Positions 27,045 through 38,038 of a stretch of DNA of 49,404 nt are shown here, one piece after another. Source of the stretch: Betaproteobacteria bacterium (lineage in GTDB: Bacteria; Pseudomonadota; Gammaproteobacteria; Burkholderiales; Burkholderiaceae_C); contig RGCL01000016.1 of the NCBI GenBank assembly GCA_009919175.1, positions 1 to 49,404 on the forward strand, in the 5' to 3' direction. Both the position numbers and the translations under genes were made by a program. The first letter of the stretch is position 1; the number at the start of each line of letters is the position of its first letter. A model generated the notes under the pieces. That model was not told the origin of the DNA. It did no database searches and was given only the letters and a program-made list of their open reading frames with translations.

Positions 27045-27541
27045 CATGGCTGTTTGAGGAGCAGGCGTGTGCCGGGTGAAATGCCGCGTTGTTTGAACCA
27101 GCCGAGGTTCATCTCCAGGGCATAACGCACGGCCTCTTTGGAGCAATGGGAATCCAGGGATCCTGCTTTCATGTCTGCCGTTTGCAAGATCGTGCCGTCG
27201 TCCGCGAGAAAGGCGATGGTCAATGGCATCAAGGTGTTTTTCATCCAGAAACATCGGGGTTGCCGGTCCGGGAATACAAACAGCATGCCCTCGTTGGCCG
27301 GCATGGATTTGCGGTGCATGAGGCCCACTTCCATTTCGGCCGGGGATTGGGCCACCTGGGCATCGATGAAGTGCATGCCGGCTTGAATCCGTGTGCGAGG
27401 CAATTGGGTTTGTGGTGCTTCACTCGCCAGGGTCCAGGTCGGGGTCGAGGCCGCCAGCACCAGCACGATCAAGGCGAGCACTTTGCGAACCTGGTTGGCA
27501 AGCGGTGAGAAGAGCAACTGGGGCTGCATAGGAATGCGCAT
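27044..27541 (-). CDS. DUF192 family exported protein
   Basis: 165 residues. A signal-peptide-like N-terminus (KVLALIVLVLAASTPTWTLA-SE) is followed by a single DUF192 domain with its signature phrases VGLMHRKSMPANEGMLFVFP, CFWMKNTLMPLTIAFL and SKEAVRYALEMNLGWF. The domain has no established biochemical role. The gene converges on sodB and diverges from icd. Confidence 0.9.
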   Translation of the reverse strand: MRIPMQPQLLFSPLANQVRKVLALIVLVLAASTPTWTLASEAPQTQLPRTRIQAGMHFIDAQVAQSPAEMEVGLMHRKSMPANEGMLFVFPDRQPRCFWMKNTLMPLTIAFLADDGTILQTADMKAGSLDSHCSKEAVRYALEMNLGWFKQRGISPGTRLLLKQP

Positions 27542-27730
27542 GGGAGATTCACTTTCTGTGCGGAATATACGTTCCCCAGGCGCGGGTGCAGAGCTGGGTG
27601 GTGCAGCGCACCATCTTTTTGTATCATGAAAACCTAGTGCAAATTATGATCCCCGGTCAGCCAATGGAAAGGCTGTGTGGGCATGATCCGGCCACGATTC
27701 AGAACACCATCATTTAGGAGAACACTGCAG

Positions 27731-29968
27731 ATGAGCAAGAACGCACCTTCCATCATTTACACCTTGACCGACGAAGCGCCATTGCTTGCGACAGCCTCCT
27801 TCTTGCCCATCATCCGCGGATTTGCAAGTTCTGCCCAGATCAACATCGAGACCAGCGACATTTCATTGGCTGGCCGCATCATTGGCGAGTTTTCTGACAT
27901 GCTCAAACCCGAGCAGCGCATGCCCAACACCTTGCTTGAGCTGGGCAAGAAAACCCTCCAACCCGATGCCAACATCATCAAGCTGCCCAACATCAGCGCA
28001 TCGGTGGCTCAGTTGCTTGCCGCCATCAAGGAACTCAAGGCCAAGGGTTACGACTTGCCAGACTATCCCGAGAGCCCCAAAAACGACGAGGAAAAAGCCA
28101 TCAAGGCGCGTTATGCCAAATGCATTGGCAGTGCCGTCAACCCCGTGCTGCGCGAAGGCAACTCGGATCGCAGGGCGCCCAAGGCTGTCAAGGAGTACGC
28201 CCGCAAGAATCCTCACAGCATGGCGGAGTGGAGCCAGGCTTCTCGCACGCACGTCTCCCACATGCACCATGGCGACTTCTATCACGGTGAAAAGTCCATG
28301 ACCCTGGATCGCGCCCGCAACGTCAAAATGGAATTGATCACCAAGAGTGGCAAAACCATTGTGCTCAAGCCCAAGGTGGCTTTGCAGGATCGCGAAGTGA
28401 TCGACAGCATGTTCATGAGCAAAAAAGCCTTGCTCGATTTCTATGAGCAGCAAATCGAAGACGCACACAAAACCGGTGTGATGTTCTCCCTGCACGTCAA
28501 GGCCACCATGATGAAGGTGTCTCATCCGATTGTGTTTGGCCATTGCGTCAAGATTTTCTACAAGGATGCATTTGCCAAGCACGAGGCCTTGTTCAAAGAG
28601 CTCGGCGTGAACGTCAACAACGGCATGGTCGATCTCTACAACAAGATCGCCACCTTGCCCCAGTCCAAACAAGAGGAAATCAAGCGCGACTTGCACGCCT
28701 GCCACGAGCATCGCCCCGAGCTGGCCATGGTGGACTCTGCCAAAGGCATCACCAACTTCCACTCGCCCAACGATGTGATCGTGGATGCCTCCATGCCCGC
28801 CATGATCCGTGCCGGCGGCAAGATGTATGGCGCCGACGGTCGCATGAAAGATGTCAAAGCAGTGATGCCCGAATCCACTTTCGCCCGCATCTACCAGGAG
28901 ATGATCAATTTCTGCAAATGGCACGGCGCGTTTGATCCCCGCACCATGGGCACGGTTCCCAACGTTGGCCTCATGGCTCAACAGGCCGAGGAATACGGCT
29001 CACACGACAAGACCTTCGAAATCCCCGAGGACGGTGTGGCCAACATCACCGATCTGGATACGGGCGAGGTGCTGTTGACCCAGAACGTGGAAGAGGGCGA
29101 CATTTGGCGCATGTGCCAGGTCAAGGATGCGGCCATTCGTGACTGGGTGAAGCTGGCCGTCAACCGCGCACGCAACTCTGGCATGCCGGTCGTGTTCTGG
29201 CTGGATGCCTACCGTCCTCACGAGGCGCAGCTCATCACCAAGGTGAAGATGTACTTGCACGAGCACAACACCTCGGGCCTGGACATCCAGATCATGAGTC
29301 AGGTCCGTGCCATGCGCTACACCCTCGAGCGCGTGGTGCGTGGCCTAGACACCATCAGCGCAACGGGCAACATCTTGCGCGACTACCTCACCGATTTGTT
29401 CCCCATCATGGAATTGGGCACCTCGGCCAAGATGCTCTCCATCGTGCCTTTGATGGCCGGTGGCGGCATGTACGAGACTGGTGCAGGTGGCTCCGCACCC
29501 AAGCATGTGCAACAGCTGGTGGAAGAAAACCACCTGCGATGGGATTCGCTGGGTGAGTTTTTGGCCTTGGCCGTGAGCCTGGAGGATCTGGGCTTGCAGC
29601 AAGGCAATGCCAACGCCAAGGTCCTGGCCAAGACGCTGGATGCGGCCACTGGCAAGCTGCTGGATAACCGCAAAGGTCCTTCACCCAAAACTGGCGAACT
29701 CGACAACCGGGGTAGCCAGTTCTATCTGGCCATGTATTGGGCACAAGAGCTCGCGGCTCAAGCCGAGAGCCCCGAACTGGCCAAGCACTTTGCTCCCGTG
29801 GCCAAGCAACTGGCACAAGCCGAGCCCAAGATCCTGGCCGAGTTGAATGCGGTTCAAGGCAAGCATGTGGACATTGGCGGTTACTACCGTCCCGATTTCG
29901 CCAAGCTGGATGAAATCATGCGCCCCAGTGCCACCTTCAATGCCATCATCAACGCAATGGCGGCTTGA
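27731..29968 (+). CDS. icd: isocitrate dehydrogenase, NADP-dependent, monomeric type
   Basis: Oxidative decarboxylation of isocitrate to 2-oxoglutarate in the TCA cycle. The 745 residues match the roughly 740-residue monomeric IDH-II family rather than the 415-residue dimeric enzyme. It begins [20 protein letters not shown] and contains [29 protein letters not shown] and [16 protein letters not shown]. The start is ATG 27731 with AGGAGA ten bases upstream; the frame is open from 27677. The 189-base gap before it holds no other gene. Confidence 0.97.
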   Translation: MSKNAPSIIYTLTDEAPLLATASFLPIIRGFASSAQINIETSDISLAGRIIGEFSDMLKPEQRMPNTLLELGKKTLQPDANIIKLPNISASVAQLLAAIKELKAKGYDLPDYPESPKNDEEKAIKARYAKCIGSAVNPVLREGNSDRRAPKAVKEYARKNPHSMAEWSQASRTHVSHMHHGDFYHGEKSMTLDRARNVKMELITKSGKTIVLKPKVALQDREVIDSMFMSKKALLDFYEQQIEDAHKTGVMFSLHVKATMMKVSHPIVFGHCVKIFYKDAFAKHEALFKELGVNVNNGMVDLYNKIATLPQSKQEEIKRDLHACHEHRPELAMVDSAKGITNFHSPNDVIVDASMPAMIRAGGKMYGADGRMKDVKAVMPESTFARIYQEMINFCKWHGAFDPRTMGTVPNVGLMAQQAEEYGSHDKTFEIPEDGVANITDLDTGEVLLTQNVEEGDIWRMCQVKDAAIRDWVKLAVNRARNSGMPVVFWLDAYRPHEAQLITKVKMYLHEHNTSGLDIQIMSQVRAMRYTLERVVRGLDTISATGNILRDYLTDLFPIMELGTSAKMLSIVPLMAGGGMYETGAGGSAPKHVQQLVEENHLRWDSLGEFLALAVSLEDLGLQQGNANAKVLAKTLDAATGKLLDNRKGPSPKTGELDNRGSQFYLAMYWAQELAAQAESPELAKHFAPVAKQLAQAEPKILAELNAVQGKHVDIGGYYRPDFAKLDEIMRPSATFNAIINAMAA

Positions 29969-29996
29969 TCGGGTCAGTTGATCCGGGCATAGAAGA

Positions 29997-30030
29997 AAGG
30001 CGGCAAAGCGTCGAGCTTTGTCGCCTTTTT
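29997..30030 (+). terminator. intrinsic terminator after icd
   Basis: A 13-pair stem with one G-T wobble (29997-30009 with 30015-30027), a five-base GTCGA loop, and a T-run through 30030. It starts 29 bases after the icd stop. Confidence 0.9.
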
Positions 30031-30113
30031 GTTGGATCCTGAAGGGGGCAGGGCGAGGTGAAGCCTACGCAGGCCCAAGCCCGATGGCTGAGCCGTTGCA
30101 AATGCCCCGAAGC

Positions 30114-30389
30114 TTACTGCCGGGTGCCCAGATCGTCCCGGTGCGCTAGGGCCACTTCCTCGATGTTTTTGAGGCTGGCGATCACCTCTTGGATTCGGAT
30201 GTTCTTGGCCAGCATGCCTTTGGGGCCGACCTCCAGATCGAACTGGACCACTGCCCCTTTAGGTAGGGTTTTATAGCCTTCGATTTGAACCTCAGAGAAA
30301 TGCGCAAAGACATCCGCATTGACCTCCTCTGAGCGCAAAAAGCCAAACCCCTTGGTGTTGTTGAACCACTTGACTGTTCCTATGGCCAT
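30114..30389 (-). CDS. cold-shock-domain protein with C-terminal extension
   Basis: 91 residues. The cold-shock domain covers about 1-68: GTVKWFNNTKGFGFL contains RNP1 (KGFGFL) and ADVFAHFS contains RNP2. Binding of single-stranded nucleic acid follows from the fold. A further 20 or so residues (VIASLKNIEEVALAHRDDLG) extend past the usual 67-70-residue CspA end. The ATG at 30389 follows GAGGGAATC. It is divergent from clpS across an A/T-rich gap. Confidence 0.93.
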   Translation of the reverse strand: MAIGTVKWFNNTKGFGFLRSEEVNADVFAHFSEVQIEGYKTLPKGAVVQFDLEVGPKGMLAKNIRIQEVIASLKNIEEVALAHRDDLGTRQ

Positions 30390-30430
30390 GATTCCCTCAC
30401 TTACAAAAAATGACTCACTCGGATGAAAAA

Positions 30431-30459
30431 TTGAACATCAATATACTACAAAAGATAAT
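30431..30459 (+). promoter_or_regulatory. sigma70-type promoter for clpS
   Basis: The -35 TTGAAC (30431-30436) and -10 GATAAT (30454-30459) are separated by exactly 17 bases in a locally A/T-rich stretch. The expected start of transcription is near 30466, leaving a leader of about 45 bases before the clpS ATG. Confidence 0.65.
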
Positions 30460-30509
30460 TAAATAGATTGCAAAAGGCATGGGAAATTGACATCGATAGA
30501 ATGATTTCC

Positions 30510-30854
30510 ATGGCGAACAAACCCTCCTGGCAACCCACGCGGCCACCGGCCCAAGGTGACGACTCACTGGTGGTGGAGCGGCTGACTCAGCGCGTGCAAC
30601 CCCCGCAGATGTACCAAGTGGTCATGCTCAATGACGACTACACCCCCATGGAATTTGTCGTGAGGGTGCTACAGGAGTACTTCAGCAAAGACAGGGAGAC
30701 GGCCACCCAAATCATGCTGAAGATCCACATCGACGGACGTGGTGTCTGTGGGGTCTTCACCAAGGATGTGGCAGCCACCAAGGTGGAATTGGTCAGGGAG
30801 GCCGCCCATCGGGATGGTCATCCCTTGCAATGTGTATATGAGCCCATTGATTGA
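30510..30854 (+). CDS. clpS: ATP-dependent Clp protease adaptor ClpS
   Basis: Delivers N-degron substrates to ClpAP, 114 residues from ATG 30510. The core [21 protein letters not shown] holds the N-degron-binding Asn-Asp pair and Met, followed by [24 protein letters not shown] 30501 and TTG 30468 are possible earlier starts; MANKPSW was chosen because it begins the flexible N-terminal arm typical of the family. clpA starts 55 bases downstream. Confidence 0.95.
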   Translation: MANKPSWQPTRPPAQGDDSLVVERLTQRVQPPQMYQVVMLNDDYTPMEFVVRVLQEYFSKDRETATQIMLKIHIDGRGVCGVFTKDVAATKVELVREAAHRDGHPLQCVYEPID

Positions 30855-30909
30855 CAGCCTTTGGAACCCATATACATTTCGAATCACGGACACATAAAGA
30901 GGAACCCTC

Positions 30910-33231
30910 ATGATTGCCCAGGAACTTGAAGTCAGTTTGCACATGGCCTTCGTGGAAGCCAGGCAGCAGCGTCATGAGTTCATCACGGTCGAGCATTTGT
31001 TGCTCGCCTTGCTGGACAACCCCAGCGCTGCCGAGGTGCTGCGTGCATGTTCAGCCAACATGGACGACCTCAGAAAGTCCCTCACCAACTTCATCAAGGA
31101 CAACACCCCTCAGGTGGGGGGCACCGATGAGGTTGACACCCAGCCCACCCTGGGCTTTCAGCGCGTGATCCAGCGCGCCATCATGCATGTGCAGTCCACG
31201 GGCAATGGTAAAAAAGAGGTCACGGGTGCCAATGTGCTGGTGGCCATCTTTGGTGAGAAAGATTCCCATGCGGTGTATTACCTGCATCAGCAAGGTGTGA
31301 CGCGCCTGGATGTGGTGAACTTCATTGCTCATGGCATTCGCAAGCAAGAAGAGAGCGAGCCCAGCAAACCTGCCGAGTCGCCCTCCAATGAGTCCGAGGA
31401 AGCCCCAGCAGAAAAATCGGAGAAAGCCTCTCCGCTGGAACAGTTCACCCAGAACCTCAATCAGTCCGCCAAGGAAGGCAAGATCGATCCCCTCATTGGC
31501 CGCGATTACGAGGTCGAGCGCGTCATCCAAATCCTGTGCCGCCGCCGCAAGAACAATCCCTTGTTGGTGGGCGAGGCGGGGGTGGGCAAGACGGCCATTG
31601 CCGAAGGTCTGGCCTGGCGCATCACGCAGGGCGATGTGCCCGAAGTGCTGGCTGATTCGCAGGTGTTCTCACTGGACATGGGCGCACTGCTGGCTGGCAC
31701 CAAATACCGTGGTGACTTCGAGCAGCGGCTCAAGGGTGTTCTCAAGTCGCTCAAGGACAAGCCCCATGCGATTTTGTTCATCGACGAGATCCACACCTTG
31801 ATTGGTGCTGGTGCCGCATCCGGTGGAACCCTGGATGCGTCCAATCTGCTCAAGCCCGCTTTGAGCTCGGGTCAGTTGCGCTGCATTGGCGCCACCACCT
31901 TCACCGAATACCGGGGCATCTTCGAAAAAGACGCCGCCCTCTCGCGTCGCTTCCAGAAGGTGGATGTCATTGAGCCCACGGTGGAGCAAACCGTGGACAT
32001 CCTCAAAGGCCTCAAGTCCCGCTTCGAGGAGCATCACAACGTCAAGTACGCCCTGACAGCGTTGCAAGCCGCAGCGGAGCTCAGCGCCAAGTACATCAAC
32101 GATCGTCATCTGCCGGACAAGGCCATCGATGTGATCGACGAGGCGGGCGCTGCTCAGCGCATCTTGCCGACCTCCAAGCGCAAGAAGACCATCTCCAAGT
32201 CCGAAATCGAGGACATCGTCGCCAAAATCGCACGCATCCCGCCTGCCTCGGTTTCCTCTGACGATCGCAGCAAGCTGCAAAACCTGGAGCGTGACCTCAA
32301 GAGCGTGGTCTTTGGCCAGGACAAGGCGCTGGAGGTCCTCGCCTCCGCCGTCAAGATGGCTCGCTCTGGCCTGGGCAAGACCGACAAGCCCATTGGCTCC
32401 TTCCTCTTCAGCGGTCCCACCGGTGTGGGCAAGACCGAAGCGGCCAAGCAACTGGCCTACATCATGGGCATTGACCTCATCCGCTTTGACATGTCCGAGT
32501 ACATGGAGCGGCACGCCGTCTCGCGCCTCATTGGCGCGCCACCCGGCTACGTGGGGTTTGATCAGGGGGGCCTGCTCACCGAGGCCATCACCAAAAAGCC
32601 CCATGCGGTGCTGCTGCTCGACGAGATCGAGAAGGCCCACCCCGACATCTTCAATGTCTTGCTGCAGGTCATGGACCATGGCACGCTCACCGACAACAAT
32701 GGCCGCAAGGCTGATTTCCGCAATGTGATCATCATCATGACCACCAACGCGGGTGCCGAGACCATGAACAAGTCCACCATCGGCTTCACCAATGCCCGTG
32801 AGGCTGGCGACGAGATGGCCGACATCAAGCGACTCTTCACACCGGAGTTCCGCAACCGCCTCGATGCCACCGTCAGCTTCAAGGCCCTGGATGAACAGGT
32901 CATCCTGCGCGTGGTGGACAAGTTCTTGCTCCAGCTCGAGACCCAGTTGTCCGAGAAGCGCGTGGAAGTTACCTTCACCGATGCCTTGCGCAAGCACCTG
33001 GCCAAGAAGGGCTTTGACCCGCTCATGGGGGCAAGACCCATGCAAAGGCTGATCCAGGAATTGATTCGCAAGGCCTTGGCCGACGAATTGCTGTTTGGCC
33101 GTTTGACCGATGGGGGACGCTTGCAAGTCGACATCGACGAGCAGGGCGAAGCCGTGTTGGACATTCAGCCCAACCCCAAGAAGGATGCCAAACCTTCCCG
33201 CTCGGAGCCGGCTGAGCCTCAGGAGGCCTGA
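30910..33231 (+). CDS. clpA: ATP-dependent Clp protease ATP-binding subunit ClpA
   Basis: Hexameric unfoldase that feeds ClpP and partners with ClpS, 773 residues. The N-domain (1-145) has two Clp repeats; an acidic linker lies at about 146-175. The first AAA+ module has Walker A GEAGVGKT (221-228) and Walker B FIDEIH (290-295). The second has Walker A GPTGVGKT (502-509) and [12 protein letters not shown], with the C-terminal Clp-D2 domain [13 protein letters not shown]. There is no ClpB-type middle coiled coil, which fixes the call as ClpA. A hairpin terminator follows. Confidence 0.98.
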   Translation: MIAQELEVSLHMAFVEARQQRHEFITVEHLLLALLDNPSAAEVLRACSANMDDLRKSLTNFIKDNTPQVGGTDEVDTQPTLGFQRVIQRAIMHVQSTGNGKKEVTGANVLVAIFGEKDSHAVYYLHQQGVTRLDVVNFIAHGIRKQEESEPSKPAESPSNESEEAPAEKSEKASPLEQFTQNLNQSAKEGKIDPLIGRDYEVERVIQILCRRRKNNPLLVGEAGVGKTAIAEGLAWRITQGDVPEVLADSQVFSLDMGALLAGTKYRGDFEQRLKGVLKSLKDKPHAILFIDEIHTLIGAGAASGGTLDASNLLKPALSSGQLRCIGATTFTEYRGIFEKDAALSRRFQKVDVIEPTVEQTVDILKGLKSRFEEHHNVKYALTALQAAAELSAKYINDRHLPDKAIDVIDEAGAAQRILPTSKRKKTISKSEIEDIVAKIARIPPASVSSDDRSKLQNLERDLKSVVFGQDKALEVLASAVKMARSGLGKTDKPIGSFLFSGPTGVGKTEAAKQLAYIMGIDLIRFDMSEYMERHAVSRLIGAPPGYVGFDQGGLLTEAITKKPHAVLLLDEIEKAHPDIFNVLLQVMDHGTLTDNNGRKADFRNVIIIMTTNAGAETMNKSTIGFTNAREAGDEMADIKRLFTPEFRNRLDATVSFKALDEQVILRVVDKFLLQLETQLSEKRVEVTFTDALRKHLAKKGFDPLMGARPMQRLIQELIRKALADELLFGRLTDGGRLQVDIDEQGEAVLDIQPNPKKDAKPSRSEPAEPQEA

Positions 33232-33255
33232 TCCCCACACGGGATAAAGAGGAAC

Positions 33256-33284
33256 AAGGGCTGCCACCGTGCAGCCCTTTTCTT
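33256..33284 (+). terminator. intrinsic terminator after clpA
   Basis: A nine-pair stem AAGGGCTGC / GCAGCCCTT with a six-base loop and a T-rich tail (TTCTTT), 25 bases past the clpA stop. It separates clpSA from the yebC operon. Confidence 0.88.
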
Positions 33285-33347
33285 TGAGTCAGAGTGGGCA
33301 CTGCTGCCCCCTAAAATGCGATTCATTCAAGCTCAGAGGACATCAAG

Positions 33348-34067
33348 GTGGCAGGTCACAGCAAATGGGCCAACATCCAGCACCGCAAGGGTCGCCAGGA
33401 TGAAAAGCGCGGAAAAATTTGGACCCGCGTCATCAGAGAAATCATGGTCGCCGCCCGATCTGGGGGTGGCGATGCAAATGCCAACCCCCGTCTACGGCTG
33501 GCCATCGACAAGGCCAAGGCAGCCAACATGCCCGCCGACACCATCAAGCGCAACATCGACAAGGCCACGGGCAACCTCGAGGGCATCTCCTACGAGGAAA
33601 TCCGCTACGAAGGCTATGGCGTGGGTGGTGTGGCCTTGATCATCGACACCATGACGGACAACAAGGTCAGAACCGTTGCCGAGGTTCGCCATGCATTGAG
33701 CAAGCATGGCGGCAACCTCGGCACCGAAGGCTCGGTGGCCTACCAGTTCAAGCATTGCGGGCAACTCGTGTTTGGTCCCGGTCAGTCCGAAGAAAAGATC
33801 ATGGACGTTGCACTCGAAGCGGGCGCCGAAGACGTCATCACCAATGAAGACGGCTCGATTGAAGTCATCACGGCCAGCGCAGATTTCGAGGCCACCAAAT
33901 TGGCCCTGGAAGCCGCCGGCCTGGTGCCCGACATGGCTGAGGTCACCATGCGCGCACAAAGTGCCATCGAACTGGGCGAAGACGACGCGCTGCGCATGCA
34001 AAAAATCCTGGACTTGCTCGAAGAACTCGACGATGTCCAGGATATCTATCACAACGCGGCCCTATGA
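33348..34067 (+). CDS. yebC: YebC/PmpR family protein (TACO1 family)
   Basis: 239 residues, the normal family length. The N-terminus [20 protein letters not shown] and the segments [12 protein letters not shown] and [19 protein letters not shown] are diagnostic. The family has been described as DNA-binding regulators and, more recently, as ribosome-associated factors that relieve proline-rich stalling; the choice here is open. It starts at GTG 33348 with AGAGGA upstream. It overlaps purD by four bases. Confidence 0.95.
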   Translation: MAGHSKWANIQHRKGRQDEKRGKIWTRVIREIMVAARSGGGDANANPRLRLAIDKAKAANMPADTIKRNIDKATGNLEGISYEEIRYEGYGVGGVALIIDTMTDNKVRTVAEVRHALSKHGGNLGTEGSVAYQFKHCGQLVFGPGQSEEKIMDVALEAGAEDVITNEDGSIEVITASADFEATKLALEAAGLVPDMAEVTMRAQSAIELGEDDALRMQKILDLLEELDDVQDIYHNAAL

Positions 34068-35350
34068 AGATCCTGGTTGTGGGCTCCGGAGGCCGCGAGC
34101 ATGCCATCGCATGGAAGATGCTCCAGTCGCCGCGCGTTCAAAAGGTGTTTGTTGCGCCGGGCAATGGCGGGACGGCAACGGAACAAGGCCTGGAGAATCT
34201 GCCCATCCGCGACTTGAGCGAGCTGGCCCACTGGGCGCGCAGCCAACAGATCGACCTCACCGTTGTGGGTCCTGAAGCCCCGCTGGCAGCAGGCATCGTG
34301 GACCTCTTTCGCAGCCAGGGGCTTCGCATCTTTGGCCCCACCCAGCAGGCGGCGCAACTCGAAAGCTCCAAAGCCTTTTCCAAGGACTTCATGGTGCGGC
34401 ACGGCATTCCCACCGCCACCCACGAGACCTTCACCCAGGCCGAGGCCGCCCATGCGCACGTGGATCGCCTGGGGGCACCCATCGTGGTCAAAGCCGATGG
34501 GCTTGCGGCAGGCAAGGGCGTCGTGGTGGCGCAGACCCTGGAGCAGGCGCATGCGGCCATCGATGACATGCTTCAGATTCAGCCAGGTATCCAAGCCAGC
34601 GATGGCGTTGCCCGTGTGGTGATCGAAGCCTGTTTGGTGGGTGAAGAAGCCAGCTTCATGGTGGTCACCGACGGTGCCGACGTCGTGCCCTTGGCCACTT
34701 CCCAGGACCACAAGCGGCTGCTGGACCATGATCAAGGTCCCAACACAGGCGGCATGGGGGCTTATTCCCCAGCCAAGGTGGTCACACCGGCCATCCATGC
34801 CCGTGTCATGCGCGAAGTCATCTACCCCACCATCGAGGGCATGAAAAAGGATGGCATTCCTTTTTCGGGTTTTTTGTATGCAGGCCTGATGATTGGCGCT
34901 GACGGCTCGATCAAGACCCTGGAGTTCAACGCGCGGCTTGGCGACCCAGAGACCCAGCCTTTGATGATGCGTCTGCGCAGCGACTTGTTTGAACTGCTGT
35001 GGGCAGCAACCGACCCCAAAGGGGGCAAGCTCAAAGACCTGCAACTGGATTGGGACCGCCGCACCGCTTTGGGTGTGGTCATGGCCAGCGAGGGATACCC
35101 TGCAAGCCCTGTGGCGGGCGATGTGGTGACTTTGGCCGCCAAGGTTTCCGCTGATGTCAAGGTGTTCCATGCCGGCACGAGCCTGAGCCAAGGCCACTGG
35201 GTGACCGCCGGCGGGCGTGTGCTGTGTGTGACCGCATTGGGCGAGGGCGTCAGGGCGGCGCAGCACCTGGCCTACGAGGCCATCCAGGGCGTTGCGTTCA
35301 GGGGCATGCAATTCAGGCGTGACATTGGCTTTCGTGCCCTGTCTCACTAG
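34064..35350 (+). CDS. purD: phosphoribosylamine--glycine ligase
   Basis: Second step of purine synthesis, joining glycine to phosphoribosylamine with ATP; 428 residues. The N-domain begins [19 protein letters not shown]. The ATP-grasp domain contains [44 protein letters not shown] and [16 protein letters not shown], all GARS hallmarks. The ATG overlaps the yebC stop as ATGA, implying coupling. Confidence 0.98.
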   Translation: MKILVVGSGGREHAIAWKMLQSPRVQKVFVAPGNGGTATEQGLENLPIRDLSELAHWARSQQIDLTVVGPEAPLAAGIVDLFRSQGLRIFGPTQQAAQLESSKAFSKDFMVRHGIPTATHETFTQAEAAHAHVDRLGAPIVVKADGLAAGKGVVVAQTLEQAHAAIDDMLQIQPGIQASDGVARVVIEACLVGEEASFMVVTDGADVVPLATSQDHKRLLDHDQGPNTGGMGAYSPAKVVTPAIHARVMREVIYPTIEGMKKDGIPFSGFLYAGLMIGADGSIKTLEFNARLGDPETQPLMMRLRSDLFELLWAATDPKGGKLKDLQLDWDRRTALGVVMASEGYPASPVAGDVVTLAAKVSADVKVFHAGTSLSQGHWVTAGGRVLCVTALGEGVRAAQHLAYEAIQGVAFRGMQFRRDIGFRALSH

Positions 35351-35360
35351 GAGAAAAGAG

Positions 35361-36266
35361 ATGAGTCAAGACGTGCGGCAATTTTTGATGGGGCTGCAAC
35401 ACCGCATCACCGATGCCATCGAGTCCCTGGACACGGCCACCTTTTTGAGTGACCACTGGACCAAAGATGAGGGCGAGACCTTGCAAGGCAATGGCATCAC
35501 CAAAATCCTGGAGCAGGGCAGTGTGTTCGAGCGCGCGGGTTGCGGCTTTTCACATGTCAAAGGCCCCAGTCTGCCGCCCTCGGCCACCCAGCATCGTCCT
35601 GAGCTGGCCGGTGCGCCCTTTGAGGCCATGGGGGTGTCGTTGGTGTTCCATCCGCTCAACCCCTATGTGCCCACGGTGCACATGAATGTGCGCATGATTT
35701 CGGCGCACCCGGCCTCTGGCGCGAGCGTGTCCTGGTTTGGCGGCGGCATGGACCTTACGCCCTACTACGGCTTTGAAGAAGACGCACAGCACTTTCACCA
35801 GGTGTGCCGCGATGCCTTGAGCCCTTTTGGCGATCACTACCATGCCCGCTTCAAAAAATGGTGTGACGACTACTTCTACCTCAAGCACCGCAAAGAGGCG
35901 CGGGGCGTGGGCGGCATCTTCTTCGATGACTTCAACGAATTGGCGCCTGAGCTCAACCAGGCCATGATGCAGTCGGTGGGCGACCATTTCCTCAAGGCCT
36001 ACTTGCCCATCGTGGAGCGCCGAAAGCACATGCCTTGGGGGCAGCGCGAGCGCGATCACCAGCTCTACCGCCGTGGCCGTTATGTGGAATTCAACCTCGT
36101 GTTCGACCGTGGCACGCATTTCGGCTTGCAGTCAGGTGGGCGCAGCGAGTCCATCCTCCTGTCCATGCCGCCCCTGGTCACCTGGTCCTACCAGAAGACA
36201 CCGCAGCCAGGATCTGCCGAGGCGCGGCTCTACACCGACTTTTTGCCACCAAGAGATTGGGTTTGA
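35361..36266 (+). CDS. hemF: coproporphyrinogen III oxidase, aerobic
   Basis: Oxygen-dependent conversion of coproporphyrinogen III to protoporphyrinogen IX for heme, 301 residues. Signatures are [33 protein letters not shown] and [19 protein letters not shown] with the C-terminal [14 protein letters not shown]. The ATG at 35361 is preceded by GGAGAAAAG, 10 bases after the purD stop. Confidence 0.98.
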   Translation: MSQDVRQFLMGLQHRITDAIESLDTATFLSDHWTKDEGETLQGNGITKILEQGSVFERAGCGFSHVKGPSLPPSATQHRPELAGAPFEAMGVSLVFHPLNPYVPTVHMNVRMISAHPASGASVSWFGGGMDLTPYYGFEEDAQHFHQVCRDALSPFGDHYHARFKKWCDDYFYLKHRKEARGVGGIFFDDFNELAPELNQAMMQSVGDHFLKAYLPIVERRKHMPWGQRERDHQLYRRGRYVEFNLVFDRGTHFGLQSGGRSESILLSMPPLVTWSYQKTPQPGSAEARLYTDFLPPRDWV

Positions 36267-36877
36267 GCCAAAGCCTCCCCGCTCGCCTGGGCCTGTTGGG
36301 CGGCAGCTTTGATCCGCCCCATCGCATGCATGTGCGGCTGGCGCAGGAGGCGCTGGCGCAATGTGCACTGGACGAGCTGTGGGTCATGCCCACGGCCTGG
36401 CCCGGTCACCGGCAAGCCCCCAAGACTGCGTTCGAGCACCGCCTGGCCATGTGCCGTCTGGCATTCCAATCGATCACGAGCGTCAGGGTGTCCGACCTCG
36501 AGGCTCAGCGCCCAGCGCCGAGCTACACCCTGCAAACCCTCGAGGCCTTGGCACAGTCTCATCCGCAAGCTCAGATCTGGTTGATCATTGGGTCGGATCA
36601 GGCCGCTGCATTTCACACATGGCACCGGTGGACCGAGGTGCTCACCCTGTGCCGCTTGGCGGTGGCCCTGCGTCCTGATTCGGTCCAGCCCTCGCCCCAG
36701 CTGCTCCAGTGGCACAATGACCACCACATGGAGTTGCTCAACCTTCAGTTGCCACCTGACCCATTGAGTTCCACTCAATTGCGAGCCCATCTACGGCACA
36801 CCCCCGATGTCCATCCACAGGGCCTTGACCCTGATGTTTGGCAATACATCCAAGATCATCACCTCTACCGGAATTGA
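36263..36877 (+). CDS. nadD: nicotinate-nucleotide adenylyltransferase
   Basis: Forms deamido-NAD from nicotinate mononucleotide and ATP, 204 residues. It starts at TTG 36263, which overlaps the hemF stop (TTGA). The frame stays open upstream to 36035, but that would lie inside hemF. The nucleotide-binding loop is [18 protein letters not shown]: the usual HxGH signature reads HRMH, with Met for Gly. The second motif is LSSTQLR near the C-terminus (family ISSTxIR). The length fits the family. rsfS follows with one base between. Confidence 0.93.
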   Translation: MSQSLPARLGLLGGSFDPPHRMHVRLAQEALAQCALDELWVMPTAWPGHRQAPKTAFEHRLAMCRLAFQSITSVRVSDLEAQRPAPSYTLQTLEALAQSHPQAQIWLIIGSDQAAAFHTWHRWTEVLTLCRLAVALRPDSVQPSPQLLQWHNDHHMELLNLQLPPDPLSSTQLRAHLRHTPDVHPQGLDPDVWQYIQDHHLYRN

Positions 36878-36878
36878 C

Positions 36879-37574
36879 ATGAGCGAATACGAATCTGACC
36901 TATCTGAGGCACAAGCCAAGCGCAGCATCCAGAAGTTGCAAAAAACCATTGTGAATGCCTTGGAGGACATCAAGGCCGTGGACATCCGCGTGTTCAACAC
37001 CGAGGCCATGTCGCCCCTGTTCGAACGGGTGATCATTGCCTCGGGCAACTCCAACCGGCAAACCAAGGCCTTGGCGGCCAGTGTGCGCGATGAATTGAGG
37101 AAAGAGGGTTTTCCCAAGCCTCGCTCAGAGGGTGAGGAAAACGGGGAATGGATCATCGTCGACTGCGGCGCCGCCGTGGTGCACATCATGCAACCCGCCA
37201 TCCGTCAGTACTACCACCTTGAAGACATCTGGGGCGAAAAACCCATCCGCCTGAAAGCCACGACCGCTCCCGCCAAGAAAGCCTCGTCCAAGGCAGGCTC
37301 GGCCAAATCGAAGCCAGCCAAGTCCGCAGGAACTGCACAGTCGCGCCCACCCCGATCGGGTGGTGCGGCAGCGAAGACGGCAAAACCCGCTGCGAAACCT
37401 GCTGGCAAAACAGCGACCAAAACGGCGGGTAAAACGGCGGGCAAAACAGCGGCCAAATCGACATCCAAGTCAGCCGCCCGTTCGACCACCAAGTCGGCAT
37501 CACGCGCCCCGTCCAAGTCCCGGGCTGCCGCGTCGTCCAAGGCCGCGCCCCGAAGGACCGGATCCAAGCCATGA
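36879..37574 (+). CDS. rsfS: ribosomal silencing factor RsfS with histone-H1-like tail
   Basis: 231 residues from ATG 36879. Residues 14-126 are a complete RsfS/DUF143 domain (LEDIKAVDIRVFNTEAMSPL, VIIASGNSNRQTKALAASV, WIIVDCGAAVVHIMQPAIR, YYHLEDIWG), which binds uL14 on the 50S subunit and blocks subunit joining. Residues 127-231 form a Lys/Ala/Ser/Thr/Pro-rich tail with KTAG repeats and almost no acidic residue, like histone H1 or AlgP-type tails. Typical RsfS proteins end where the tail begins. The tail stays in frame and runs to the start of rlmH (four-base overlap), so it is part of this gene and not a separate ORF. Confidence 0.95.
   Translation: MSEYESDLSEAQAKRSIQKLQKTIVNALEDIKAVDIRVFNTEAMSPLFERVIIASGNSNRQTKALAASVRDELRKEGFPKPRSEGEENGEWIIVDCGAAVVHIMQPAIRQYYHLEDIWGEKPIRLKATTAPAKKASSKAGSAKSKPAKSAGTAQSRPPRSGGAAAKTAKPAAKPAGKTATKTAGKTAGKTAAKSTSKSAARSTTKSASRAPSKSRAAASSKAAPRRTGSKP
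37404..37451 (+). repeat. four tandem 12-base units encoding KTA(G/T) repeats
   Basis: Four direct units of the form (GGC/ACC/GGT)-AAA-AC(A/G)-GCG inside the rsfS tail, encoding GKTA-TKTA-GKTA-GKTA. Units one and four are identical. Such in-frame repeats are prone to slippage in multiples of four residues. Confidence 0.85.
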
Positions 37575-38038
37575 ACCAGACCATTGTTGCGGTAGGCCAG
37601 CGCGTGCCGGCCTGGGCGCAACAGGCCTGGGATGACTATGCCGGGCGGTTCCCATCGGACTGGCGCATCGATCTCAAAACCATCAAGACCGAGCCCAGAG
37701 CCTCCAGGACGGTGGAGCAAATCTGGGCGCTGGAAGCCACCCGCATCGAACACGCCATACCCAAAGGGGCGCAAAAGCTCAGTCTGGACGAACGTGGCGA
37801 GCGCTGGACGACCCAGGACCTCAGCCAACAACTTCAGGCTTGGCAGCTCGAGGGTCAGCATGTGGCTTGGATCATTGGCGGACCCGATGGTCTGGATCCG
37901 AGTTTGCGTGCACCCCGAGTGCGCTCGGTTCGCTTGTCGGACATGACCCTGCCGCATCAAATGGTCAGGGTCTTGCTGATTGAACAGATTTACCGAGCCT
38001 GGTCCTTGCTCAACCACCACCCCTACCACCGCGCATGA
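37571..38038 (+). CDS. rlmH: 23S rRNA pseudouridine-1915 N3-methyltransferase RlmH
   Basis: SPOUT-class methyltransferase of 155 residues that modifies pseudouridine 1915 in helix 69. The trefoil-knot SAM-binding segment WIIGGPDGLD and C-terminal LSDMTLPHQMVRVLLIEQIYRAW are diagnostic. It overlaps rsfS and maf by four bases on either side. The rsfS-rlmH pairing is widely conserved and fits a ribosome-maturation role. Confidence 0.97.
   Translation: MNQTIVAVGQRVPAWAQQAWDDYAGRFPSDWRIDLKTIKTEPRASRTVEQIWALEATRIEHAIPKGAQKLSLDERGERWTTQDLSQQLQAWQLEGQHVAWIIGGPDGLDPSLRAPRVRSVRLSDMTLPHQMVRVLLIEQIYRAWSLLNHHPYHRA

Noticed and set aside
31669..33267. Open frame of about 530 codons on the minus strand inside clpA
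   Set aside because: clpA shows every AAA+ motif on the plus strand; the opposite frame has no recognisable domain and low-complexity composition.
34049..35347. Open frame of about 430 codons opposite purD, and a similar one opposite icd (27863-28981)
   Set aside because: Both are mirror frames of strongly conserved enzymes with no sequence signature of their own.
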